Assembly (NCBI GenBank): GCA_030373505.1
Contig: JAUCYS010000005.1
Coordinates: 124,001 to 188,000, forward strand
Length of the DNA stretch: 64,000 nt
Origin: Parasphingorhabdus sp.
GTDB lineage: Bacteria > Pseudomonadota > Alphaproteobacteria > Sphingomonadales > Sphingomonadaceae
Direction: 5' to 3'
Shown: positions 8,152-17,408 of the stretch, piece after piece
Layout of the letters: every line of letters begins with the position of its first letter
How positions within the stretch are numbered: position 1 is the stretch's first letter
The notes under the pieces: generated by a model
Told to the model about the DNA's origin: nothing
Seen by the model: only the letters and a program-made list of their open reading frames with translations
Database searches by the model: none
Made by a program: the position numbers and the translations under genes

Positions 8152-9498
8152 CTATCTAAACCGGCTTGCGTCCATTTTCCAGCGATTATCGATGAAAAAC
8201 GCCTGCCGCCCCGAGACGGCGCGAGCGACAGGAAACACCCTCCTGTTTCCCGCTAGCGCATCGCCAGTTTGCGGGCGAAATGGGACTCGATTGCGCTTGC
8301 TACACCAGCGGCCACTTTCGAGCCGGCCCTGGCTGGAATTCAGAAAGGCAACATCATCCTTGTTGGTCAGATAGCCGGTTTCAAACAGGACAGACGGCGT
8401 ATCGGGTGCCTTCAGAACCACGAAGGAGGCATAGCGATGCGGGATCTTCCGGAAAGTCATTTGCCGGCTGCTTTCCCGGTGGAGCAATTTGGCAAAATCG
8501 GCAGAAACATTCATGGTTTCGCGCTGGGTAAGATCAATCAGTATCGACGAGACATCGTGCGTGGCGCCGCCAAGGTTGATGCCGTTGATGATATTCACCT
8601 TGTTCTCGCGCGCGGCCAGCTTGGCGGCTTCCCGATCGGAAGCCACTTCGGACAGGGTATAGACCGTCGCACCCGACGCCTCCTCGTTCCCCGCCGCATC
8701 GGCATGGATCGACATGAACAGATCGGCGTCGAGCCTGCGGGCAATGCCATAGCGTTCTTCCAGCACCAGAAATTCGTCGCTGTCCCGGGTCAGCGCGACG
8801 CGAACCCTGCCACCGGCGACCAGCCGGTCCCGGATCGCCCGGGCGATCGCGAGAGTGACGTTTTTCTCGCGCGCGTTGCCGTGAGGCGAAATGGCCCCCG
8901 GATCATGGCCGCCATGGCCGGCATCGATGACGACCAGCGGCCGGTTCGGATCATCGGGCCCATATATTTTCGGCAAGCGGACGGAGTCGCGGGGTTTGCC
9001 AAGCGGCATCTTGACGCTGTAGCTTTTCCTCGGCGGCTCGGCGCGGAAACTGGCTGGCGGCAGAAAGGACTGCCTGCCCGAAGCAATCTCGCTCTGGCCG
9101 ACGGACTGCAGGAGCAGATTCAGCCTTTTTCCATCCTCCGAGAAACTCCCGGCGGTAACCACAGCGGGTCGATCCAGGTCCAGGACAATGCGTGCAGTAT
9201 TGGGATTATATTGCCCCTGACGCACGGCCGTGACGATTCCGCTCGCCTGTCCACCCTGCCCTGCCTTGCCTCCCTTCACATCGATAGCGATGCGATCGGG
9301 TCCGAGCAGCGAAAAGGCCGACGCCCCTTCGACGAGGTCGTCAAAAGAAATGGTGATTTGCGAACCATTGGCCTCGATCCGGGCTACAGAACCCGCGTGG
9401 GCGGGATTGATCGTCAGCAGTGCGGATGCCAGAATTGTTGCCAGAGCCATGGTCGGCTTATGCATGCTGTGGCCCGATATGGTCCAGTCAATTTTCAT
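8152..9498 (-). CDS. amiC: N-acetylmuramoyl-L-alanine amidase (AmiC type), C terminus frameshifted
   Basis: The product has a signal peptide (TMALATILASALLTINPAHA), an AMIN domain and an Amidase_3 zinc domain. Its metal ligands lie in IDAGHGGHDPGA, NAREKNVTL and SIHADA, with the catalytic Glu in VLFETGYLTNKDD. It cleaves septal peptidoglycan in the periplasm. ATG 9498 has GAGGAA upstream; a TTG six codons earlier is less likely. After NSSQGRLE the frame drifts into an unrelated Arg-rich tail. Removing one T from TTT at 8316-8318 restores VAAGVASAIESHFARKLAMR with a stop at 8253-8255, the normal family ending. So either a sequencing error or a real frameshift changes roughly the last 20 residues and adds a tail. 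Confidence 0.88.
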   Translation of the reverse strand: MKIDWTISGHSMHKPTMALATILASALLTINPAHAGSVARIEANGSQITISFDDLVEGASAFSLLGPDRIAIDVKGGKAGQGGQASGIVTAVRQGQYNPNTARIVLDLDRPAVVTAGSFSEDGKRLNLLLQSVGQSEIASGRQSFLPPASFRAEPPRKSYSVKMPLGKPRDSVRLPKIYGPDDPNRPLVVIDAGHGGHDPGAISPHGNAREKNVTLAIARAIRDRLVAGGRVRVALTRDSDEFLVLEERYGIARRLDADLFMSIHADAAGNEEASGATVYTLSEVASDREAAKLAARENKVNIINGINLGGATHDVSSILIDLTQRETMNVSADFAKLLHRESSRQMTFRKIPHRYASFVVLKAPDTPSVLFETGYLTNKDDVAFLNSSQGRLESGRWCSKRNRVPFRPQTGDALAGNRRVFPVARAVSGRQAFFIDNRWKMDASRFR

Positions 9499-10018
9499 GG
9501 ATTGCAGCTTCCTCAATGTTCCCGCGATAAATTGGAGTGAAGATACAATTAAGGATGCTTTCGTAAGGCGCAGTGAAACGACAAGGTTAACAGTGCATTA
9601 GCCATGATCTGCGGGAGCGCCGGATGGTGGCATTTGAATGCCCTCCGTTACAGTTTGTGTTGCCGAGCGGTTCGAGCAGTGCTAGCAGCGTGATTGAACC
9701 TTTCGGGAAAGAACCTGAAGCGGTTCGTCTAAATGCCGGAAATCATTCGGCATCTACCAGGTTGACGCAACATGAGGCATGAAATCTCCGGCTTTGAAGC
9801 TCTCCGTTTTGGAGGCGCTTCCTTGGGCGGAAAGACTTTGGCTGACGGCCAGAGCCATGCGGTTGTTGCAGAAGCATTTTTATCTGAAACATTGGAAATC
9901 AACCGGATGGCGTCGCCCGCCCCTTATCAAAGGAACGCGCGCACAGAAACGTCATCCCCATTATATCGCATGGACCCCCCGGGCTCTGATCCGGCGCTCC
10001 ATGTCAGGAGACTATTGA
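9499..10018. other. Divergent amiC/rne intergenic region with a long rne leader
   Basis: About 520 bp separate the divergent amidase and RNase E genes. A small hairpin, ATGCCG (9733-9738) with CGGCAT (9748-9753), lies mid-way. RNase E mRNAs in other bacteria have long autoregulatory leaders, so a structured 5' untranslated region is expected here by analogy. An open frame of 79 codons (9779-10018) ends with a TGA immediately before the rne ATG. It is basic, has no clear ribosome binding site and matches nothing I know, so I do not call it a gene. Confidence 0.45.
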
Positions 10019-12724
10019 ATGACTACGCGCATGCTAATCGACGCGCGCCACCAGGAAGAAACCCGGGTGGCGGTCGTAAAGGGAAACAAGATTGAGGAAT
10101 TCGATTTTGAATCTTCCGAACACAAACAGCTCAAAGGCAATATCTATCTCGCAAAAGTAACCCGCGTCGAACCGTCGCTGCAGGCCGCTTTTGTCGACTA
10201 TGGCGGCAATCGCCACGGATTTCTGGCCTTTTCCGAAATCCACCCCGACTATTACCAGATCCCGAGAGAGGACCGCGAAAAGCTGCTGGCAGAAGAAGCC
10301 GAGCATGCAGCGGAAGAAGCCGCTCTGCGCGCCCAGGAAGAAGAAGAGGATGATTCGCCCGCCGATATGGTGCGCAGCGAAGCCACCGAAGAACTCGATA
10401 CCGCGCTGGTAGAAGTCGACAAGGACGACAGCGTTGACACGATCGACGTCACCGAAGGCGAAATTCCGCAGGAAAATGCGGGCGACGACGAGGATGATGA
10501 CGAGGATGACGACGACTCCGATGATGAGGATTCGTCGGAAGACAATGCAGACGGCAAGAACAAGGGCGGCCGTCGCGGTCGTGGCGGTCGCAACAAGGGC
10601 GGACGCGGCAAGGGCAGCATGCCCAAGGCCAGCGACCAGGCGCGCCAGAAGCGCATGGCGCTGCGCAAGCGCTACAAGATCCAGGACGTTATCCAGCGGC
10701 GGCAGGTCGTGCTCGTCCAGGTGGTCAAGGAAGAACGTGGCAACAAGGGCGCGGCGCTCACCACCTATCTCAGCCTCGCCGGCCGCTATTGCGTGCTGAT
10801 GCCGAACACCTCGCACGGCGGCGGAATCAGTCGCAAGATCAACAGCGCCAGCGACCGCAAGCGGCTGAAGTCGATCATTGCCGACCTGAAATTGCCGACC
10901 AGCATGGGCTGCATTGTCCGGACCGCCGGGCTTTCCCGCACCAAGCCGGAAATCAAGCGCGACTTCGACTATCTCGCTCGCCTGTGGGACGAAATCCGGG
11001 AGAAGACGCTGAGCGCGACGGCTCCCAGCCTGATCCACAGCGACAGCGATCTGGTCAAACGCGCGATCCGCGATATCTACAATCGGGAGATTGAGGAGGT
11101 TCTGGTCGAGGGTGCCAGCGGCTATACCGCTGCGAAAAATTTCATGAAGCTGCTGATGCCGAGCCACAGCAAGCGAGTGAAGAGCTATGCCGATCCGGTG
11201 TCGCTATTCCAGCGCTATGGCGTCGAGGACCAGCTGTCGGCAATGTACTCGCCGGAAGTGCAGCTGAAATCCGGTGGCTATCTGGTAATCAACCCGACCG
11301 AGGCTCTGGTGTCGATCGACATCAACTCCGGCCGGTCGACCCGCGAACACGGGATTGAGGCGACTGCGGTCAAGACCAATATGGAAGCCGCTGCCGAAAT
11401 CGCGCGCCAGTTGCGGCTGCGCGACATGGCCGGGCTGGTCGTGATCGACTTCATCGACATGGACCGCAGCGGCAATGTCCGCAAGGTCGAACGGGCGATG
11501 CGCGATGCGCTGAAAAACGACCGGGCCCGCATCCAGGTTGGACGGATATCCAGCTTCGGCCTGATGGAAATGAGCCGCCAGCGCCTGCGCACCGGCGTCC
11601 TGGAAGCCTCGACCAAGGTCTGCCCGCACTGCGAAGGCACCGGACTGGTCCGCACGGCATCCTCGGCGGCGCTGTCGGTGCTTCGTCTGCTCGAAGAGGA
11701 AGCGGCAAAGGGCAAGGCCAGCCAGATCACGCTGCGCACCAGCCAGGAAGCCTGCATCTATGTGCTGAACAGCAAGCGGCACGAGATCGAGGATATCGAA
11801 AAACGCTACGGCGTATCGATCGAAATCGTTCCCGATGGCGAGACCGAAGGCGCCCGGATGGATATCCAGACGTCGGGCAGTCCGCCGAAAAACATGCCCA
11901 AATTCGAACCCATTATTGACGATGACGACGATGATGAGGTCGAGGACGATCAGGCTGATGAAGCGGAAAACGCGGAAGCGGACGACCGCGGTTCGCGATC
12001 GCGTGGCCAGGAAGGCCGCGAAGACGGCGGCGACCGGCCCAAGCGCAAGCGGCGGCGGCGCGGCAGACGCAACCGCGGCGGTGATCGCAATGAATCCGGC
12101 AACGGCGACAATTCCGGTTCGGAAAGCAGCAGCGAGCCAGTGGCGCAGTCGAATGACACCGATACGGACGAACCGGCCGCGCAGCCAAAGCCGCGGGCAC
12201 GCCGCAGCAACGCTCGCAAGACAGAAAGCGGCCGTGATGCCGCAGCCGAAAGCGGCGGCGAAGAAAAAGCCGAGGCCAAGCCCCGCGCACGGCGCCGCTC
12301 GACCAAAAGCGAAACGGCGGCCGAGCAACCGGCAGCTGAGCCGGCGGCGGACAGCGAAACGGCCGACGAAAAGCCCAAACGGCGTCGCGCACCGCGCAAG
12401 GCGAAACCAGGTGCCGACAAGGCGAGCGCCGACAAGCCGGCTACGGAAACCGCTGACGCTTCGGCTGATGCAACCGCAGAGAAAAAGCCGGCGGCGAAAC
12501 GGGCTCCAAGAAGCCGCGCCAAAAAGGCCGACAGTGCAGACGCTTCGGAGACGGCTCCGGAAGCTGCCAAGGAAGCCAAGCCAAAGGCACCCGCCAAGCC
12601 GCGCAAGCCAAGAGCCGCAGCCAAGCCGAAAGATGAGGCTGTAGCCAAGGCATCGGACAGCGACGCCTCCGAATCGAGCGACGGACCGCCACGCCAGGGC
12701 TGGTGGCAGCGCACGTTCGGATAA
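10019..12724 (+). CDS. rne: Ribonuclease E/G family endoribonuclease (RNase E)
   Basis: The 901-residue product has the S1 RNA-binding region NIYLAKVTRVEPSLQAAFVD near residues 41-60. The catalytic core carries the Mg-binding aspartates in VSIDINSGRST (near 433) and VVIDFIDMDRSGN (near 476), and the zinc-link CPHCEGTG near 534-541. The S1 domain is split by a roughly 130-residue insert (about 85-215), highly acidic (EDDDEDDDDSDDED) and then Lys/Gly/Arg-rich. From about 600 on, the C-terminal third is low-complexity, alternating Arg-rich and Ala/Glu/Lys-rich stretches typical of the degradosome scaffold. AGGAG nine bases before ATG sets the start. It cleaves mRNA and rRNA precursors at the inner membrane. 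Confidence 0.96.
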   Translation: MTTRMLIDARHQEETRVAVVKGNKIEEFDFESSEHKQLKGNIYLAKVTRVEPSLQAAFVDYGGNRHGFLAFSEIHPDYYQIPREDREKLLAEEAEHAAEEAALRAQEEEEDDSPADMVRSEATEELDTALVEVDKDDSVDTIDVTEGEIPQENAGDDEDDDEDDDDSDDEDSSEDNADGKNKGGRRGRGGRNKGGRGKGSMPKASDQARQKRMALRKRYKIQDVIQRRQVVLVQVVKEERGNKGAALTTYLSLAGRYCVLMPNTSHGGGISRKINSASDRKRLKSIIADLKLPTSMGCIVRTAGLSRTKPEIKRDFDYLARLWDEIREKTLSATAPSLIHSDSDLVKRAIRDIYNREIEEVLVEGASGYTAAKNFMKLLMPSHSKRVKSYADPVSLFQRYGVEDQLSAMYSPEVQLKSGGYLVINPTEALVSIDINSGRSTREHGIEATAVKTNMEAAAEIARQLRLRDMAGLVVIDFIDMDRSGNVRKVERAMRDALKNDRARIQVGRISSFGLMEMSRQRLRTGVLEASTKVCPHCEGTGLVRTASSAALSVLRLLEEEAAKGKASQITLRTSQEACIYVLNSKRHEIEDIEKRYGVSIEIVPDGETEGARMDIQTSGSPPKNMPKFEPIIDDDDDDEVEDDQADEAENAEADDRGSRSRGQEGREDGGDRPKRKRRRRGRRNRGGDRNESGNGDNSGSESSSEPVAQSNDTDTDEPAAQPKPRARRSNARKTESGRDAAAESGGEEKAEAKPRARRRSTKSETAAEQPAAEPAADSETADEKPKRRRAPRKAKPGADKASADKPATETADASADATAEKKPAAKRAPRSRAKKADSADASETAPEAAKEAKPKAPAKPRKPRAAAKPKDEAVAKASDSDASESSDGPPRQGWWQRTFG

Positions 12725-12736
12725 CAGAATGGATAT

Positions 12737-12766
12737 CGTCCCCGCCCCGGATATCGGGCGGGGACG
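12737..12766 (+). terminator. Likely terminator after rne
   Basis: CGTCCCCGCCC (12737-12747) pairs perfectly with GGGCGGGGACG (12756-12766) around an eight-base loop, 12 bp after the rne stop codon. The following bases contain only a weak T run (CCCGTTTC), so termination may be partial. Confidence 0.6.
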
Positions 12767-12845
12767 GCACCCGTTTCATCCGTGGTTCACACGCGGCATG
12801 TAAAAGGAACAGCGTTTCAACCGGAGCTTCATGCTGAGGAATTTC

Positions 12846-14247
12846 ATGCGCCATTTTCTAGCTGGTCCCCTTTCCCGCGCTGCCCCTCGATCGGCAGGCC
12901 GGCTGGCCTGTTTTCTGGTCGCTTTCCTGACCCTTTTTTCCCTGATGGTGCAGCCGGTTGCAGCACAGTCAATCTTGCGCGATGCGGAAACAGAGGCGCT
13001 GTTTGCCGACATGGTGGCGCCGCTGGTGGCAGCCTCCGAGCTGGACTCCAAGCATGTCGACGTCGTGCTGATCAACGATGACCAGATCAACGCCTTTGTC
13101 GCTGGCGGTCAGCGGATCTATTTCTATTCCGGGCTGATCAACACGGCAGACACCGCCAATGAAGTGCAAGGCGTCATGGCACACGAGCTGGGCCATATCA
13201 CTGGCGGCCATGCCATTCGTTTTGACGAGGGTGCGAAGACCGCAACCGGCATCACACTGCTCAGCCTGATCCTGGGCGCAGCTGCCATTGCCGCAGGAGC
13301 CGGAGACGCCGGCATGGGTATCATGGCCGCCGGTCAGCAAGCGGCGATGGGCAAGTTCCTTGCCTTCAGCCGGGTGCAGGAACGGTCCGCCGATTCCGCA
13401 GGCGCCCGCTATCTCGGAGAAGCCGGCATATCCGGCAAGGGTTCGATCAATTTTTTCAAGAAGCTGCAGAATTACGAATTCCGCCCTCGGCATCCCGCAG
13501 GAGGACAGCTACGGCCGGACTCACCCGCTGTCCGGCGAACGGGTTACGCTGCTCCGGGATGTGTACGAGAAGGACCCTGCCTGGGACAAGCAGCCCGATC
13601 CGAAGCTTGAGGCCCGGTTCCAGCGGGTCAAGGCCAAGTTGCTGGGCTTCACCGCCGACCCTGCCGTAACATTGTGCAAATATCCGGAGACCGACCAGTC
13701 GATCCCGGCGCGCTATGCCCGGGCCTATGCCTGGCACAAGAGCGCCTATCCCGACCGGGCGCTTTATGAAGCCGATAATCTGCTCAAGGCGGAGCCCAAT
13801 GATCCCTATTTCCTCGAACTGCAGGGCCAGATCCTGCTCGAATCGGGCAAGCCGGACGAAGCCCTGAAATCGCTGCGCCGCGCCGTGCAGCTGACCAACA
13901 ACCAGCCGCTGATCGCCAGCCTGTTTGGCCACGCCCTGATCGCCACCGAAGACCCGCAATATCTCGACGAGGCGGAACAGGTCCTGAAAGCCGCCGTCAA
14001 CAAGGACAACCGCAATCCCTTTGCCTGGTACCAGCTCGGCGTCGTCTATTCACAAAAGGGCGACAATGCCCGTGCCCAGCTGGCAACGGCGGAGAGCTCC
14101 CTGCTTGAGGAGAATTATGCCGGTGCCATCCGCAGCTCGCAAATCGCCATGGCCGGCATCAAGGAAAATACGCCCGACTGGATTCGCGCGCAGGATATTT
14201 CCTTCATTGCCAAAGCCGAATTTGAAAGAAACAGCCGCCGCCGCTAG
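12846..14247 (+). pseudogene. M48 metalloprotease with TPR repeats (BepA/YfgC-like), frameshifted as sequenced
   Basis: The N-terminal half has a signal peptide ending VAAQS and a zinc peptidase domain with HELGHITGGH (ligands His-His, catalytic Glu) and QERSAD. At 13484-13486 the reading frame breaks. One frame ends FKKLQNYEFRPRH and runs to an unrelated tail at 13610, while the next frame resumes LGIPQEDSYGRTHPLSGERV and continues through TPR-like helices to 14247. Deleting one C from CCC joins both halves into a 466-residue protein of normal family architecture. BepA-type proteases maintain outer-membrane protein assembly in the periplasm. GAGGA five bases before ATG 12846 favours this start over 12831. 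It may be intact if the extra C is a sequence error. Confidence 0.85.
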
Positions 14248-14332
14248 CGGATGATGCGCCGGATCGCGCCATTGGGACTGGACAAGCCATGCCGCCATGG
14301 CCAATGCCGTCCATCAAGGAAAGAACCCCATC

Positions 14333-15118
14333 GTGGATGACAATATAAACAGAAAGTGGATGATTATGGCAGGTGGCGGACTGGCCATGGCGGCGGCATT
14401 GGGTGTCTGGTTCTGGCAGTCGGGAAGCACTTCCTCGGCCGAAGCAACCAGCGAAGCCGCACGGGCCGCGGGCATTGATGCGCAGGAACAGAAAGCCATC
14501 GAGGGGATTGTTCGCAACTATATCCTGCAAAATCCGGAGATCATTCCGGAAGCGGTGGAACTGCTGCAAGACCGGCAGAAGGCCTCTGCCCTCGATGCGG
14601 TTCGCGAGCAGATTGAAAAGCCCTTTGCCGGTGCCGCTTTCGCCGGCAATCCGGATGGCGATGTCACCGTCGTCGAATTTTCGGACTTCAACTGCCCCTA
14701 TTGCAAACAGACCGAGCGGGATATCGCCAAGCTGATCGCGAACGACAAGAATGTGAAAATCGTCTTCCGCGAGCTGCCGATTCTGAGCGAGGCCAGCAAC
14801 GACGCGGCGCTGATGGCGCTGGCAGCGGCCAAGCAGGGCAAATATTATGCCTTCCACAAGACCATGTTCGCAACCGGTCGCCCGACCCCGTCAACCATAG
14901 AGGCTGCCGCCAAGGAAGTCGGTCTCGACATGAAGGCCGCGCGCGCCTTTATCGATTCGCCCGAAGCCAAGCAGGAAATCCAGCAGAATATCGCGGTCGC
15001 CCAGCAGATGCGCTTCACCGGAACGCCGGCCTTTGTCGTCGGCAATCAGTCGGAAGTGGGCGCTGTCGGCTATGACGGCCTGAAGGAAATGGTCGCGAAA
15101 GCGCGCGCTGCGAACTAG
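14333..15118 (+). CDS. Membrane-anchored DsbA-family thiol oxidoreductase
   Basis: The protein has one N-terminal hydrophobic segment (MAGGGLAMAAALGVWFW). A helical stretch (EQKAIEGIVRNYILQNPEII) typical of the DsbA/ScsC-like group comes next, then a thioredoxin fold with active site FNCPYCKQT near residues 119-127 and the cis-Pro loop FTGTPAFVVGN. It should oxidise or isomerise disulfides in the periplasm. GTG 14333 follows an AAGGAA about 11 bases upstream and gives a short cytoplasmic tail before the anchor; ATG 14297 is the alternative start. It follows the M48 protease gene on the same strand and overlaps the convergent rlmE by four bases (CTAG). Confidence 0.88.
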   Translation: MDDNINRKWMIMAGGGLAMAAALGVWFWQSGSTSSAEATSEAARAAGIDAQEQKAIEGIVRNYILQNPEIIPEAVELLQDRQKASALDAVREQIEKPFAGAAFAGNPDGDVTVVEFSDFNCPYCKQTERDIAKLIANDKNVKIVFRELPILSEASNDAALMALAAAKQGKYYAFHKTMFATGRPTPSTIEAAAKEVGLDMKAARAFIDSPEAKQEIQQNIAVAQQMRFTGTPAFVVGNQSEVGAVGYDGLKEMVAKARAAN

Positions 15119-15789
15119 GCCTGTTCCGCCCTGCCCTTGAACCCCTGGGCAATGACATACCATTCCGATGAACCCTTGCGGCTCGCTGGCGGCTTGGCAT
15201 GTTTCACCACGTCGAAATGCTGCTTGAGCAGGGTCAGCAGGTCATTGTCGGTGCCGCCGGCCAGCACCTTGGCGACAAAGGCGCCGCCCACCTGGAGATT
15301 TTCCACCGCAAAATAGGCACCGGCCTCGACCAGCCCCATGGTGCGCAGATGGTCGGTCTGCTGATGGCCGACCGTATTGGCTGCCATGTCCGACAGCACC
15401 AGATCCGGCTTGCTGCCCAGCGCCTCCAGCAACAGGTCCGGCGCCGCATCATCCATGAAGTCCATCTTGAAGATCGTCACGCCCTCGATCGGATCGACAT
15501 CCAGCAGATCAATGCCAACCACGGCCGCCTTTGGCGCAAATTTGCGCATCACCTGGGCCCAGCCGCCCGGCGCAATCCCCAGATCGACCACCGCTTTCGC
15601 ATTGCGCACCAGCTTGAACCGCTCGTCCAGTTCCAGCAATTTATAGGCCGCACGCGAGCGATAGCCCTCGGCCCGTGCCTGTTTGACATAGGGATCGTTG
15701 AGCTGCCGCTCCAGCCAGCGCGTCGAGCCGATTTTCCGGCCCTTGGCGGTTTTGACTTTCTGTCTGGTTCCTGATCTGCCCCGGCTCAT
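15115..15789 (-). CDS. rlmE: 23S rRNA (uridine-2'-O-)-methyltransferase RlmE (FtsJ/RrmJ)
   Basis: The 224-residue protein has a basic N-terminal extension (MSRGRSGTRQKVKTAKGRK) and the RrmJ signature YRSRAAYKLLELDERF. The SAM-binding motif is VVDLGIAPGGWAQV, and the catalytic K-D-K-E positions include the Asp in LVLSDMAANTVGH and the Lys in FVAKVLAGG. It methylates U2552 (E. coli numbering) of 23S rRNA. ATG 15789 was chosen because it overlaps the ppx stop codon by four bases (ATGA), which implies translational coupling with ppx, and because the upstream extension is out of family. It converges with and overlaps the dsbA-like gene by four bases. Confidence 0.95.
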   Translation of the reverse strand: MSRGRSGTRQKVKTAKGRKIGSTRWLERQLNDPYVKQARAEGYRSRAAYKLLELDERFKLVRNAKAVVDLGIAPGGWAQVMRKFAPKAAVVGIDLLDVDPIEGVTIFKMDFMDDAAPDLLLEALGSKPDLVLSDMAANTVGHQQTDHLRTMGLVEAGAYFAVENLQVGGAFVAKVLAGGTDNDLLTLLKQHFDVVKHAKPPASRKGSSEWYVIAQGFKGRAEQA

Positions 15790-16898
15790 CGGATGGAACC
15801 TCGCTCGTTGGCCGACATCAGCGAACGCAATATGCCCTCCCGGATACCACGATCGGCGACGCCGACCCGGCTGGCCGGCCAGATGTCGAGGATCGATTCC
15901 AGAATCGCGCAGCCGCCCACCACAAGATCGGCGCGTTCGCGGCCGATGCACGGGATATCCGCGCGTTCTTCCGGCGATGCGTGCGCCAGCATGGCGCTGA
16001 TTTCGCGCATGGATTCGGTCGGTACGATCAGACCGTCGATCACCTTGCGGTCATAATGCGGCAATTTCAGATGCAGGCTGGCGAGCGTAGTGACGGTTCC
16101 GCTGGTCCCCAGCAACCGGTAGTCGCACTGGTCCAGCCGCGGCAGGCGCGCCGCAAAGCTGGCAAAACTGTCGGTGACCCGTGCCCGCATCGCCTGGAAA
16201 GCGGCGCGGCGCGCATCGGGGTCGTCGCCATCGAATTTCTCGCTTTCGGTGAGCGATACAACGCCCCAGGGCGCGCTCTGCCAGTCGAGAATTTCCGGCG
16301 CCGAACCGCTGGTATCGACCAGCACCAGCTCCGTCGAGCCGCCGCCAATGTCAAAGATAAGCGCTGGCCCCTCGCCCGGTTCGAGCAGGATATGGCAGCC
16401 GAGCACCGCCAGACGGGCCTCTTCTTCTGCCGTGATCACATCCAGCGCAATACCGGTTTCGCGTCGCACCCGTTCGATGAACTTGTCGCCATTGCTCGCT
16501 CGCCGGCAGGCCTCGGTCGCCACCGACCGGGCCAGCGTCACATTGCGGCGCCGCAACTTGTCGGCGCATATCGCCAGCGCAGCCACCGCTCTGTCCATCG
16601 CCCGGCTGCTGATCTTGCCGGTTTCGACAAGACCTTCGCCAAGCCGTACAACGCGAGAAAAAGCATCGGTGACAATGAAGCCGTCCGAAGACGGTTTTGC
16701 GACCAGCAACCGGCAGTTGTTAGTGCCGAGGTCAATCGCGGCATAGGACCGCAATTTCGGCCAGCGCGCGGCGCCTGGATGGACGGGAGACGCAACGCGA
16801 CTCTGTCCTTTATGTGTCGCCGCAGGTTTCGGGCGGGATTTCCTTGCGGATGATCCGCCTTTTATATCTTGCGGCGATGGGGATGCATGATCCGCCAT
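15786..16898 (-). CDS. ppx: Ppx/GppA family exopolyphosphatase
   Basis: The 370-residue product has the ASKHA phosphatase fold. The phosphate-1 loop is YAAIDLGTNNCRLLVA (about residues 55-70), followed by FSRVVRLGEGL, the second loop IFDIGGGSTELVLVD, and GTSGTVTTLASL. The N-terminal 45 residues are Lys/Ser/Pro-rich and probably disordered. Enzymes of this family hydrolyse polyphosphate or pppGpp; the family is clear but the preferred substrate is not. ATG 16898 starts MADHASPSP; a longer frame upstream lacks support. It overlaps rlmE by four bases. Confidence 0.9.
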   Translation of the reverse strand: MADHASPSPQDIKGGSSARKSRPKPAATHKGQSRVASPVHPGAARWPKLRSYAAIDLGTNNCRLLVAKPSSDGFIVTDAFSRVVRLGEGLVETGKISSRAMDRAVAALAICADKLRRRNVTLARSVATEACRRASNGDKFIERVRRETGIALDVITAEEEARLAVLGCHILLEPGEGPALIFDIGGGSTELVLVDTSGSAPEILDWQSAPWGVVSLTESEKFDGDDPDARRAAFQAMRARVTDSFASFAARLPRLDQCDYRLLGTSGTVTTLASLHLKLPHYDRKVIDGLIVPTESMREISAMLAHASPEERADIPCIGRERADLVVGGCAILESILDIWPASRVGVADRGIREGILRSLMSANERGSIR

Positions 16899-17131
16899 GA
16901 CCGTAACTCTTATGTTCTCCGGATCGGATAATACCGCCGGTACTTGATAGTGAAGATAACGCCGCACTGCCCTCGACGCAAGGGCCGGACAGCCGTATAA
17001 GGCAAAATAAGCCGGGATCGCCCGGATCGGGCCTTTAAGAGCGGCTCAGGGCAGACAATCACAGCATATTGAGCACGCTGGCCCCGCGACCGACGGGCCG
17101 CAATGCGTGAGGGAGAATATTTATACCCGCC

Positions 17132-17184
17132 GGCAAGCTTTCCTTGCCAAAGGGCTTGACCGCAGCCCCCTCCCTGCCTATTGC
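17132..17184 (+). promoter_or_regulatory. Promoter of tRNA-Gln with an upstream hairpin
   Basis: TTGACC (17156-17161) and TATTGC (17179-17184) are separated by 17 bases, giving a start point about six bases before the tRNA. Immediately upstream, GGCAAG (17132-17137) and CTTGCC (17143-17148) form a perfect six-base hairpin of unknown role. The fit to the sigma-70 consensus is good at -35 and moderate at -10. Confidence 0.6.
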
Positions 17185-17197
17185 CCCGCACCGGCAC

Positions 17198-17271
17198 TCC
17201 CCTGTCGTATAATGGTAATACCACGGACTCTGACTCCGTTAATTGAGGTTCGAATCCTCACGGGGGATCCA
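17198..17271 (+). tRNA. tRNA-Gln, anticodon CTG
   Basis: The 74-base gene folds as a full cloverleaf. The acceptor TCCCCTG pairs with CGGGGGA (one T-G pair). The anticodon stem is ACGGA/TCCGT with loop CTCTGAC, giving anticodon CTG, and the T arm is TGAGG-TTCGAAT-CCTCA. The 3' CCA is encoded (17269-17271). The discriminator base is T, which is unusual for glutamine tRNAs, where G or A is common. A T-rich tract follows directly and may help termination. Confidence 0.93.
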
Positions 17272-17408
17272 ATTTTTTCCCTATATTTCATGCAGATAGA
17301 GCGATGATCACGCGTCATCCTGATGCGCTTCCTATTGCCGGGATTTCGCGAAATCGCCGTTGAATATCGGCAGGCACACCCGATTCTTTGCCCCCTGCCG
17401 GACACAAG

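Noticed and set aside
8152..8252. Arg/Gly/Ser-rich tail of the amidase as a new domain
   Set aside because: The tail arises from a one-base shift; the other frame gives the normal family ending.
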